DNA from: Streptomyces sp. NRRL S-87
Lineage (GTDB): Bacteria; Actinomycetota; Actinomycetes; Streptomycetales; Streptomycetaceae
Reading direction: 5' to 3'
Assembly: GCF_000719335.1 (NCBI RefSeq)
Contig: NZ_JOGB01000013.1
Coordinates: 57,594 to 121,593 of the forward strand
Length of the DNA: 64,000 nucleotides
Position numbers and translations under genes: made by a program. The notes beneath the pieces were generated by a model. That model was not told the origin of the DNA, searched no databases, and was given only the letters and a program-made list of their open reading frames with translations. This document shows, piece by piece, positions 1 to 8,187 of the stretch; the stretch's first letter is position 1; each line of letters begins with the position of its first letter.

Positions 1-146
1 AACCTTGTCCCCTGCCCGTGTTCCGGCATGCGCCCGGCCCCTCCCGCCCGGTCCGCGTCCAGCCGCCCCCGGCGCGGCGCGTCACCGTAGCCCGCACTCC
101 GTGCGGCGTCAGGAAGTCGGGCGGTCCGGGGATCTACCCTCGACGG

Positions 147-470
147 GTGACCGAGAACGAGATCAAGCTGAAGGCCATCGCCGCGCTCACGGCGCTCAGG
201 TCGGGGGCCGACTCGGGGTTCGTCTCCGACCTGCTGGCCGACGTGGTCCCCGGTCAGTTCCTCGTCCCGGCCGACGCCGGGCCGGAAGAGGCCGGGCTGG
301 CCGTGCTGGAACAGATCTCGGGGCCGCTGAGCGCGCTGGTGAACGGCTTCATCCTCGCCTTCGACGCCGTCGCGGACGCCCATGACGAGGGCGACCCCGA
401 GGTGACCACCGAGCACATCCTCCAGGACCTGGCCCTGGCCCTGGCCCGCGAGGACACCGACCCGGACTGA
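147..470 (+). CDS. Small acidic hypothetical protein (107 aa)
   Basis: A short acidic, Ala/Leu-rich protein that I do not recognise. It begins with a GTG codon followed by TENEIKLKAIAALTALR and ends with a run rich in Asp and Glu (AREDTDPD). The composition suggests a small, soluble, helical protein; there is no signal peptide, membrane segment or catalytic motif. The upstream in-frame extension is Arg/Pro-rich and looks like non-coding shadow, so the GTG at 147 is preferred although its ribosome-binding site is weak. It is convergent with the thiopeptide operon that ends at 593 and is probably unrelated to it. Function unknown. Confidence 0.55.
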   Translation: MTENEIKLKAIAALTALRSGADSGFVSDLLADVVPGQFLVPADAGPEEAGLAVLEQISGPLSALVNGFILAFDAVADAHDEGDPEVTTEHILQDLALALAREDTDPD

Positions 471-537
471 CCGGCCGCCCCGCCTCCCGGCTCGCCAGGC
501 CCCGGCGCGCGACGGCTCCCGGCCCCGGCGCAGGGCC

Positions 538-551
538 CCGCCGCGCGGCGG
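538..551. terminator. Possible weak terminator after lazF
   Basis: A perfect 14-bp palindrome, CCGCCGCGCGGCGG, lies about 42 nt downstream of the lazF stop and 67 nt after the stop of the convergent small gene. There is no U-tract. It could act as a bidirectional terminator, but such palindromes also arise by chance in DNA this GC-rich. Confidence 0.25.
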
Positions 552-592
552 AGGCGGTCGGGGAGCAGCCGGGGAGACGGTCGGGGAGATGG

Positions 593-2431
593 TCACGGGG
601 CCGCGGGGGGCCCGGGCGGGCGGCCCAGCGGGAGCAGGTACTGGACGGGCTCGTCGAGGTCGTCCAGACCGAGGAGCTCGTGGGCCAGGTCGTCGTGGAG
701 GCCGCCCAGGGGGACGGTGGCCAGGCCGAACGCCGCCGCGGTCAGCAGCAGCGTCTGGGCGAGGTGGCCGGCCTCCAGCAGGCCCAGCCGCAGCGCCCGC
801 AGGCCGTAGCGGCGGCGCAGCAGGGCCAGGTCGAGGTGGACCGCGAGGACCGCCGGGACCGCGTCGACGCCCACCGCGTCCGGGTCGTCGGCGGGACGTG
901 AGAGGTACGAGGACAGCGCCTTGAGGGCTGCCACGGCCGGCGCCGGGCCGATCGGGAGCAGCGCGCGCCGCTCCGGCACGCAGTGGTACGTCCCCGCGGC
1001 CACCCCCGCCACGTCCAGCGCCACCAGGCGCACGCGCACGCTGTAGAGGGCGCCCGCGCTCGGGTACGGGCGGTGCCGCAGGGTGCGGGCGCCCCCGCCG
1101 GCGAGCGGCTGCCGGGTGGTGTGGCTCTCCGCGTACGCGGACCACAGCACCCCGCCCAGGGTCCCCGCGTCGAGCGGCCCGGACAGTGCCCCGCGCACCG
1201 AGCTGCGGCGGCGCAGCGCCTCCCCGAGGGGGAGCTCGGGCAACGGGGCGGCGGGGAGGGGCAGTTCGGCCCCGAGGCGGGCCGCCGAGGGGGCGGGGAG
1301 GGGCGGCAGGTCGCGCAGCGCGGTGTCCTCGGGGCGCCCGATCCGGAACTTGCTGCGCTCCAGGTACTGGTAGTCCGCGGCCCGGTGCCCGGCGGGGAAG
1401 AAGTCGGGGTCGTCCCCGGTCTCCATCAAGGTGCGCGCCGCGAGCCGGCAGACCGCCCGCTCCTCGTCCGGGGTCACGCCGAGCCGGTTGAACAGCATGT
1501 GCAGCTGGGACGCCCACACCCAGGGCAGCCGCCGGTCGGCCTCGTCCTCCGGTACCGCGCCGCCGCGCAACCGGGCCTCCGCGGCTGCGACGTGGCGGGC
1601 CCACTCCGCCAGCCACGGCGCGGCGGTGCCGGCGTCGAGCGACGCGCGCAGCGCCCGGGCGCGCCGGACCAGGCCCGGCCGTCGGAGGGCAAACACGGAG
1701 TTCACGCGGGAGTGGACCGCGGCCCCGGGCAGCGGCTCCACCTCGGTGACCCAGCGCCAGGACGCGGCGTGCCGGCGCAGCCAGCGCGCGCCGGCCAGCT
1801 CGTCGAGGCCGAGCGCGTGGGCGGTGGCGTGCGCGACGTCCAGGGCCAGCGGCAGCCGGGCGCCGCGGTCCGGGGTCGCGCGCAGGGCTTCGACCGCCGC
1901 GCGGGTGGAACGCACGAACACCTCCTCGGCGAGCGGCAGCGCGGTCGGGCCGCCGTACCGGTCGGTCTCCGGTACGTACGGGACCGCGCGCACCTCGCCG
2001 TGCCGGGCCGGCCAGGGGCCGGTGAACGCGGCGGGCCACGACGCGGCGGCTCCGGCCAACCGGGCCGGCAGCCCGGCGGCCGCCCCTGCGGGGAGCGGGC
2101 CGCGGTAGCGGATCCGCAGGTGCGGGCCACCCTCGCCGTAGCGGATGAAGAACCAGCCGGCGTGCGGATGGGCCGTCATGCCGTCCATGAGCGGTGCGAG
2201 GACGTCGGTGACGAAGGCGTCCGTGTCCGGGCCGCCGGTGTGAAGGGCGAGGTGGAGGCCGTGCCACGGAGCCGAAGTCTCGGGGGTCTCGGGACTCTCG
2301 GGGGTCTCGGGGGTCTCGGGGGTCTCCGAAGGATCGGCGGTCTCGGGAGCCTCGGGCGCTTCACGAGCCTCGGGCGCCTCGGGGACCTCGGGTCCGGGGT
2401 CGGGACGGCGGCGGGGGCCGGCGGTCGTCAT
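593..2431 (-). CDS. lazF: LazF-type bifunctional glutamate-elimination / azoline dehydrogenase
   Basis: Last gene of the thiopeptide operon, 612 aa. Residues 1-54 form a repetitive Pro/Glu/Thr tail (PETPETPESPETPET). Residues about 55-330 match the thiopeptide-type LanB C-terminal (elimination) domain, beginning WHGLHLALHTGG and containing HLRIRYRG; this domain removes glutamate from glutamylated Ser/Thr to leave dehydroalanine. Residues about 405-605 are a SagB/McbC-type FMN nitroreductase fold (SSVRGALSG, RPYPSAGALYSVRV) that oxidises azolines to thiazoles and oxazoles. Fusion of these two activities in one protein is, as far as I know, the hallmark of LazF of lactazole; other thiopeptide systems usually split them. 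It starts 7 nt after the lazE stop. Family assignment is firm; the role is inferred from gene order and the precursor. Confidence 0.9.
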   Translation of the reverse strand: MTTAGPRRRPDPGPEVPEAPEAREAPEAPETADPSETPETPETPESPETPETSAPWHGLHLALHTGGPDTDAFVTDVLAPLMDGMTAHPHAGWFFIRYGEGGPHLRIRYRGPLPAGAAAGLPARLAGAAASWPAAFTGPWPARHGEVRAVPYVPETDRYGGPTALPLAEEVFVRSTRAAVEALRATPDRGARLPLALDVAHATAHALGLDELAGARWLRRHAASWRWVTEVEPLPGAAVHSRVNSVFALRRPGLVRRARALRASLDAGTAAPWLAEWARHVAAAEARLRGGAVPEDEADRRLPWVWASQLHMLFNRLGVTPDEERAVCRLAARTLMETGDDPDFFPAGHRAADYQYLERSKFRIGRPEDTALRDLPPLPAPSAARLGAELPLPAAPLPELPLGEALRRRSSVRGALSGPLDAGTLGGVLWSAYAESHTTRQPLAGGGARTLRHRPYPSAGALYSVRVRLVALDVAGVAAGTYHCVPERRALLPIGPAPAVAALKALSSYLSRPADDPDAVGVDAVPAVLAVHLDLALLRRRYGLRALRLGLLEAGHLAQTLLLTAAAFGLATVPLGGLHDDLAHELLGLDDLDEPVQYLLPLGRPPGPPAAP

Positions 2432-2438
2432 CGCGTCC

Positions 2439-4616
2439 TCACGGGAAGGGGTGGGGGTGGAGGGGCAGTTCGTCGTGGCGCAGCGGCCGGTCGGTACGGC
2501 CCAGCCGGTGGGGGACCTCCAGCAGCCGCGGCAGTCCCAGCGTCCGCCGGTTGACGTGTCCGAAGGTCATCGGCAGCGTGCCGGGGACGATCACCTTGGC
2601 GCAGTGCAGGCCCAGCCGGTCCCGTACGCCGGCCTCGTCCTGCCTGACCGCGAGGACCTCCAACCCCCCGGCGGCCAGCCGGTCCACGGTCCGCGCCAGC
2701 AGCAGCGCGAGGTCGGCCACCGGCTCGGGCGCCCCCGGCCACCGCACATACCAGGGCTCCTCCGGCGCGTCCGAGAACAGGAAGTCCAGCCGGGGTTGCG
2801 CCTCCGGCAGGGTGTTGAGCCCGACGTGGTCGTCGAGGTCCAGCACCAGCTCGGGACGGTCGAGCATCGGCCGCAGCCGGTCGGGGTCGAGCCCCCCGCC
2901 GGGGGTCGAACGGCGGGCGGCCTCCTGCACGTTGGTGACGACCTCCGCCACCGCCGAGCGGATCGCCGCGCGCGGGTCGTGGTGCGCCCCGGCGGCCAGG
3001 AACGCGCGGGGCGCGCCGGGATGCGCACCGTCGTACCGGCACAGCGCCAACACCGCTGGAACGGCGAGGTCGTTGGTCGCGTCGAACAGCGTCAGCCGGT
3101 AGCGCAGCAGGGCGGCGCGGTCGGCCAGGGCGGTCACCTCGGCGTCGTCGGCCGGCACGGCGACGCGCGGCAGCGGCGTGCGGGCGTACCAGGCCATCAG
3201 GAAGGCGTCGCGCTCGGCCACCTCGAACAGGCCGTACAGCACGGCCTCCTGGGGACTGTTGCCCAGCCCGCAGCCGTTCGAGGACTCGTACACGACCCGC
3301 GGCCGGTCGGGCCCCGGCACGTCCCAGTAGGCCACGTGCTCCGGTACGGCCACTGCGCGGCGCTCGGTGAGCGACCAGCCGAACACCCAGTCCAGTTCGA
3401 GGTCGGGCGAGTACGGGACGGTCCGGCGGGCCGGGTGGCCCTCGGAGCCGGGATCGGGCAGCCCGAGCCGGAGGGGATCGAGGACCGCGGGACCGCCCGC
3501 CGCGCAGAGCCGGGCGAACGACGTGCGCAGCACGGTGCGGCGGCCGGTGGGCCGCATGCCGGTGAGCCGCTCCACGCCCTCGAAGAGCGCGATGCGCTCG
3601 CTGGAGCGGAAGTCGCCCGACCGTCCGTAGCCGCCGTCGTCGAGGGGCCGTCCGTCCGTCACCCACGCGGTGGTGAGCGCGAACGCGGAGTCCTCGGTGC
3701 GGAAGAGCCGCCGCACCGGCCCGAACCGCTCGTCGAACAGCTCGGCCCGCAACCGCCCTGCGCCGGTGCGGGCGTTGGCCCCGCGCAGCACGGCCGGGTC
3801 GGGCACCGGCGCCGGCCCGGACGGCAGCCGGGCCCCGTCCGCGGTGTCGTCCGGCAACGGCCGGCAGACGGGGCAGCCGCCGACCGGGCGCACCCGGTGG
3901 GTGGACCAGGTGCAGCGGTCGCCCTGCAGGACGTGGACGGTGGCGCGGTGCGCCGGCGGGGCGGCTGCGTCGGCCCCGGGCGGACATGTGGCGGGGCGCC
4001 GGGCGGGGTGGTCGGCCGGGAGCGGGTCCCCTTGCGAGGGGCGTCCGTCCTCCGGGTCGTGGTCCGGGTCGTGGTCCGGGGCGTCGTCCGGGGCGTCGTC
4101 GTCCGGCGGATCCTGGCGCAGCAGGTCGGCCGCGAGCAGGAGCGCCGCCTCGGCGAGCGGCGGGGTACCGGTGCCGCCGAGGGCCAGGCCGGGGCCCTGC
4201 CAGGGGACCCGTCCCCCGGCGGTGGCCAGTCGTTGCCGCTCGGCGCAGCTGAGGCAGGCGCCCGCGCCCGGCCGGAGCACGGGGCCGACCACGGTCAGCG
4301 CCCCGTCCTCGCGCACGGGCACGAACCGCACCGGGTGCGCCAGGGCGTGCCGGCTCAGCCGCTCGGCCAGTCCGAGGTCCCACGCGGTCAGCCGGACGAC
4401 GGCGCTGCCCGCGACCGTGGCGAGGGCCTCGGCCGGGTCGAGCACGGCGGGTGCGGGCGGGGGCTCCGGCACGGGGGCGGGTGAGGGGGCGGGGTCGGGT
4501 GAGGGGGCGGGGTCGGGTGCGGTCGGCGGTGCGGGTCCGGCAACCGGTGCGGGTGCGGGTACGGGTACGGGTACGGGTACGGGTACGGGCAGGCCGCGCG
4601 GCCCGGGGGCGCTCAT
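2439..4616 (-). CDS. lazE: LazE-type YcaO azoline-forming cyclodehydratase
   Basis: ATP-dependent cyclodehydratase (725 aa) that converts Cys and Ser in the precursor to thiazolines and oxazolines. The start ATG at 4616 overlaps the lazD stop (ATGA). The first 50 residues are a Pro/Val/Ala repeat tail. Next comes an E1-like segment with two CxxC pairs (GACLSCAERQR near residue 117, GGCPVCRP near residue 245) that probably bind zinc, separated by an Asp/Pro-rich repeat stretch. The YcaO domain fills the C-terminal half, with ATP/Mg motifs around SSERIALFEGVERL (about residues 337-350) and ESSNGCGLGNSPQEAVLYG (about 443-461). The protein ends HPHPFP, the proline-rich tail typical of azoline-forming YcaO enzymes. 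It is expected to act with LazD, which presents the leader peptide. Confidence 0.9.
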   Translation of the reverse strand: MSAPGPRGLPVPVPVPVPVPAPAPVAGPAPPTAPDPAPSPDPAPSPAPVPEPPPAPAVLDPAEALATVAGSAVVRLTAWDLGLAERLSRHALAHPVRFVPVREDGALTVVGPVLRPGAGACLSCAERQRLATAGGRVPWQGPGLALGGTGTPPLAEAALLLAADLLRQDPPDDDAPDDAPDHDPDHDPEDGRPSQGDPLPADHPARRPATCPPGADAAAPPAHRATVHVLQGDRCTWSTHRVRPVGGCPVCRPLPDDTADGARLPSGPAPVPDPAVLRGANARTGAGRLRAELFDERFGPVRRLFRTEDSAFALTTAWVTDGRPLDDGGYGRSGDFRSSERIALFEGVERLTGMRPTGRRTVLRTSFARLCAAGGPAVLDPLRLGLPDPGSEGHPARRTVPYSPDLELDWVFGWSLTERRAVAVPEHVAYWDVPGPDRPRVVYESSNGCGLGNSPQEAVLYGLFEVAERDAFLMAWYARTPLPRVAVPADDAEVTALADRAALLRYRLTLFDATNDLAVPAVLALCRYDGAHPGAPRAFLAAGAHHDPRAAIRSAVAEVVTNVQEAARRSTPGGGLDPDRLRPMLDRPELVLDLDDHVGLNTLPEAQPRLDFLFSDAPEEPWYVRWPGAPEPVADLALLLARTVDRLAAGGLEVLAVRQDEAGVRDRLGLHCAKVIVPGTLPMTFGHVNRRTLGLPRLLEVPHRLGRTDRPLRHDELPLHPHPFP

Positions 4617-6859
4617 CGGGGTTCCTCCGCACCCGCCAGGACCGTGAAGCCGGACGCGCGCAGGGCGTCGGCGAGGGGGCGGTCCGCGTCGGCCGGCCAC
4701 GGGGTGGGGCGCAGCCCGGTGAGGCGGCCCAGGGCGGCGCGCAGGGCCGGTTCCCGGTCGGCGATCCCGGCGAGCCAGGTGTCGGTCCAGCCCTCGTCGG
4801 TCCAACCGGCCGGGCGGGCGCCGGCCGCCGCGAGCGGGGCCGTGGCACCGCTGAGCGAGGTGTGCCGGGCCGCGCCCGGCGCGCACTGCGCCGCCATCGC
4901 ACGCGTCACCGCCCCGAGGGCGGCCAGCGCCACCGCGTCGGCGGCGGTGGCCTCGACGGCGCGGCTCACGCCGACCGGGCCGGCCCCGGCGGGGCCCGCC
5001 CCCGTCCGTACCGTCGCCAGGAACACCTCCTCCGAGCCGAGTCGGCGGACCGTCAGATCGGCCGCACACCCCATGCGCCGGGTGAGCACGGTCCACCAGT
5101 GGCGGGCCTGCGGATGCGCGTCCCAGGTGGCGTGGGGGGCGGCGGGGCCGACGCCGTCGAGGACGGCCCGGCGCAGGGCCCTGCCGTGGGCGTGCGCGGG
5201 GTTCGCGCCGACGACCGGGGCCGGCGCACCGCCGGGGCGCGCGGGCCCCCGCCGCTGCCGGCTTCCGTGTCCGGTTCCGTGTCCGGTTCCGCGCCCGCCT
5301 CCACTTCCGAGTTCGAGCCCGAGCCCGTAGCCGTGCCCGAGTTCGAGCCCGTGCCCGAGTTCGAGTTCGGCGGCGCGGCAGGCCGCCTCCAGGCGGGCCA
5401 GGTCGGCCCGTACCGCCCCCGCCACCAGCAGCCCCGCCGGGGTACGGCAGGAGGCCAGGGACGCGGGGAGCTGCGGGAGCGCCCCGGGCAGCGGTGCGTC
5501 GAGCACTCCGAGGCGCGGATCGCCCAGCGCCGCGACCCGGCGCAGGGCCTCGGTGAGATCGGTCGCGGGAGGGGCGCCCGGTGTCCGCCGCGAGGCGGGC
5601 GGCGCCGCGGCCCACGGGTGGTACGCCGCCTCCGCCGGCCGGGCCCGGGCGACCAGCACGGCCGGATGCCCGGCCGCCGTCCCGCCGGAGGCGTCGTCGG
5701 CCTCGGCCGGGTCCGGCAGTCCGGCGACGACCGCGAGCAGTCGACCGGCCGCCGCGCCGGCGAGCAGGGCGGTGCACGTCCCGGACGCGGGCCCGACGGC
5801 CCCGGCGGACGCGCGGGGCGGCCGGTCGGTCCGCGCCCGCGGCCCGGTCGGCGCCCCGGTGCCCGGCGCCGCGGACCCGGGCGGGGTCCCCGCGTCGCCC
5901 GGTGCCGTGGTGCCGCGACGCAGGCGGTGGGCGACGGCGGCGGCGTCGGAGCGGATGCGGCCGGGGTCGCCGGTAGCCGTGACGAAGCCGCCGTCGGCGT
6001 CGCAGGACACCGCCAACGCCACTGCCCCGGTGGGTACGTGCGCCACGAGCACGGCCCGGTCGGCCGGGAGGGCCGGATCGGAGATGACCCGCGGATCCGC
6101 CCCGGACCGTACGAGGGCCCGTACGAGGGCGCCGGCGAGCGGACCGGACGGATCGGCGGCGGCGATCAGCGGCCGGGCCGCGCGGACCGCCTCGGCGGCC
6201 CCGGCGGGGTGCTCCGCCGACGCCGCGGGCCAGGGCGGGAGTGCGACGCCGTCCGGGTGCTCGACCAGCAGATCGTGCTCCAGCAGCCGCGCGGTGAGGA
6301 CGGCCAGTGCGTCCGCCACCCGTGGCGCGTCGGGGCCGCAGTCGGGGACCGGAGCACGGGCCCCGGCCCGAGGGTGGCCGGCGGTGTCGGTTCCACGGGG
6401 TACGGGCTGCGCGCCGTCGGATCGGGGCCCGGTCGGCGGATCGAGCCGGTCGGACAGCAGCCTCCACAGCGCCGGTAGCGCCCGGCTGCCCTCCAGGGTG
6501 ACGTGGGCACCGCGACCGCGCAGGTGCAGCCCGTTGCGCAAGGGGGTGACGGCGATCCCGGGGCGCAGCCGGAGCCGCGGTCCCGGTACGACCGGCGCGT
6601 CGCGCACCGGGGCGCCCGCTCCGCTTGCCGCTGCCGCGGAGGCGGGCGGGGGCCCGAGGGGCGTGCGTGCGGCGGAGGGCCCCGCGTGCTCCGCGCGGCC
6701 GGCCGACGCCGTGCGCCCTGCGGGGGAGGGGTGCGGGGGGCCGGGTGGTGCGTGCGCTGCGGGGGAGGGGTGCGGGGGTGCGGGCGGCGCGTGTGCTGCG
6801 GGGGACGGGTGAGGGGGATCCGGTGGCGGGTGCGCTGCGGGGGAGCGGGGCGCGGTCAT
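4613..6859 (-). CDS. lazD: LazD-type ocin-ThiF-like leader-binding partner
   Basis: A 748-aa protein between pyridine synthase and YcaO, in the position of LazD (ocin-ThiF-like, with a RiPP recognition element). It is expected to bind the LazA leader and present the core to LazE. The start ATG at 6859 overlaps the lazC stop (ATGA), and its own stop overlaps the lazE start in the same way. Residues 1-75 are a low-complexity tail with about three copies of a 13-residue Pro/His/Ala unit (PHPSPAAHAPPAP). The conserved part begins near RLRLRPGIAVTPLRNGLHLRG, which looks like the start of the recognition fold. A second low-complexity insert, Leu/Gly/His-rich (LELGHGLELGHG), sits at about residues 497-535. 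I see no complete ThiF nucleotide-binding motif, as expected for this adaptor family. Function rests on context plus the N-terminal fold. Confidence 0.82.
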   Translation of the reverse strand: MTAPRSPAAHPPPDPPHPSPAAHAPPAPPHPSPAAHAPPGPPHPSPAGRTASAGRAEHAGPSAARTPLGPPPASAAAASGAGAPVRDAPVVPGPRLRLRPGIAVTPLRNGLHLRGRGAHVTLEGSRALPALWRLLSDRLDPPTGPRSDGAQPVPRGTDTAGHPRAGARAPVPDCGPDAPRVADALAVLTARLLEHDLLVEHPDGVALPPWPAASAEHPAGAAEAVRAARPLIAAADPSGPLAGALVRALVRSGADPRVISDPALPADRAVLVAHVPTGAVALAVSCDADGGFVTATGDPGRIRSDAAAVAHRLRRGTTAPGDAGTPPGSAAPGTGAPTGPRARTDRPPRASAGAVGPASGTCTALLAGAAAGRLLAVVAGLPDPAEADDASGGTAAGHPAVLVARARPAEAAYHPWAAAPPASRRTPGAPPATDLTEALRRVAALGDPRLGVLDAPLPGALPQLPASLASCRTPAGLLVAGAVRADLARLEAACRAAELELGHGLELGHGYGLGLELGSGGGRGTGHGTGHGSRQRRGPARPGGAPAPVVGANPAHAHGRALRRAVLDGVGPAAPHATWDAHPQARHWWTVLTRRMGCAADLTVRRLGSEEVFLATVRTGAGPAGAGPVGVSRAVEATAADAVALAALGAVTRAMAAQCAPGAARHTSLSGATAPLAAAGARPAGWTDEGWTDTWLAGIADREPALRAALGRLTGLRPTPWPADADRPLADALRASGFTVLAGAEEPR

Positions 6860-8187
6860 GACCGGGCCTCCACCGCTGCGATCACCTCGTCGACGCGGCT
6901 CCGCCACGCGTGGCCGGTGAGCTCCGGGACGGTGCGTACGACCAGGTGGGCGGCGAGGTAGCGCTCCACCGGCCGTACGTCGCAGATCGCGAAGAGCCGG
7001 TAGAGCGCGTTCGTGCAGGCCCGGTGGACCAGGTAGTCCGGCCGGCTCCACATCGCCCCCCGCGGGTCCGAGCGGCTCAGCAGGCGGTGGAACTCGCTGT
7101 AGCGGGTGCGGACATCCGGGTTCCAGCGGTCGGCGACCTCGGGGTCGCCCAGGGCCGCCGCGCGGTCGCGGTACGCGAGGGGCCGGCCCGTGAGGTCCGC
7201 GCCGGCCGCGCGCCGTGCGTCGGTGACGTGCCGGGCCCGGGTGGACCAGTGGGCCCAGGCGCGTTCCCAGCCCCTCGGCCCGGCGCCGTCGGTGATCCGG
7301 CCGACCAGCGCGGTGACCGCCGGGCCCGTCGCCGCCCACCGGCGTTCGAAGGCCGCCCGCAGCCGGCCGTCCCGGTCCTCGTGCACGAGGAGGTCCTCGA
7401 GGTGCGAGACGAGGGAGTAGTGCCCTCCGACCAGGCCCTCCGGGTGCACCGCCGCGTGCGCGGCGAGCGCGGCGACCGCGAGCTGCACGCGGGCGGCGGG
7501 CGCGTCCGCGTGGGCGCCGAGGAAGGCGCAGCCGGCGTCGAGGGCCGGCAGTCCGAGCACGAGCAGGTCGTCGCGGAGCCGGACCCCGTCCGTGCCGATC
7601 AGGGCGCGCAGGGACGACTGGTCCACGGGCTCGGTGCGGACCGTGCCGTCCGGGACGAGCGGGCCGTACGGCGGGGGGACCAGCTCGGCCCGTCCCGCCG
7701 CGGCGGACCGGGCCAGGAGGTCCGCCTCGGTGGCCGCCCCGGACGCGGGGGCGGGGTGGGCGGCGGCCCACGTGCGCAGGGCCGCCGTCGTCCGGTCGGC
7801 CGCGGCGGCCACGCGGTCCGGTGCGCCGCGCAGTCTCAGGCGCACGTGGGGACCGAACCGCCAGTGGCGTTCGACGTGGACGGTCAGGCCGTCGGCGGCG
7901 GCCCGGTGGGCGAGGGGCAGCACAGCCTCGCGGAGCAGCGGGGCCTTGTCCTCGCGGTAGTGGTAGAGGACGACGTCGAGGGCGGCGGCGGGCGGGGTGG
8001 GGCCGGGGCCGGCGGAAGCCGGGGTGAGGCCCCGCACGGCGTGAGCCGGGGTGGGGCCGGGGCTGGTGGGGGCCGGGGTGGGTCCGGGGCTGGTGGGAGT
8101 CGAGGTGGGTCCGGGCCCGGTGGGAGCCGTGACGGGGCCGGGCCCGGCGGGGGCCTCGGAGGCGGGCGGGCGGGGAGCGGCGTTCAT
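6856..8187 (-). CDS. lazC: LazC-type thiopeptide pyridine synthase
   Basis: A 443-aa thiopeptide-type biosynthesis domain protein, matching enzymes that join two dehydroalanines in a formal [4+2] cycloaddition, forming the central pyridine and closing the macrocycle with loss of the leader. After a Pro/Gly/Thr repeat tail (TSPGPTPAPTSPGPTPA; residues 1-65) the domain starts ALDVVLYHYREDKAPLLREAVLPL and includes HWRFGPHVRLRLRG, PPYGPLVPDG and HYSLVSHLEDLL, then a C-terminal helical part (DYLVHRACTNALYRLFAICDV). It is homologous to the N-terminal domain of LazF but lacks a dehydrogenase domain. Both ends overlap neighbours by 4 bp (ATGA), pointing to translational coupling with lazB and lazD. 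The synthase role rather than elimination follows from the laz gene order. Confidence 0.88.
   Translation of the reverse strand: MNAAPRPPASEAPAGPGPVTAPTGPGPTSTPTSPGPTPAPTSPGPTPAHAVRGLTPASAGPGPTPPAAALDVVLYHYREDKAPLLREAVLPLAHRAAADGLTVHVERHWRFGPHVRLRLRGAPDRVAAAADRTTAALRTWAAAHPAPASGAATEADLLARSAAAGRAELVPPPYGPLVPDGTVRTEPVDQSSLRALIGTDGVRLRDDLLVLGLPALDAGCAFLGAHADAPAARVQLAVAALAAHAAVHPEGLVGGHYSLVSHLEDLLVHEDRDGRLRAAFERRWAATGPAVTALVGRITDGAGPRGWERAWAHWSTRARHVTDARRAAGADLTGRPLAYRDRAAALGDPEVADRWNPDVRTRYSEFHRLLSRSDPRGAMWSRPDYLVHRACTNALYRLFAICDVRPVERYLAAHLVVRTVPELTGHAWRSRVDEVIAAVEARS

Noticed and set aside
2428..6467. Very long open frames (over 800 aa) overlapping the laz genes on both strands
   Set aside because: Their unsupported parts are Arg/Pro/Gly-rich with no domain, typical of alternate frames in high-GC DNA. 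The real genes have conserved motifs, starts with ATGA overlaps and family lengths.
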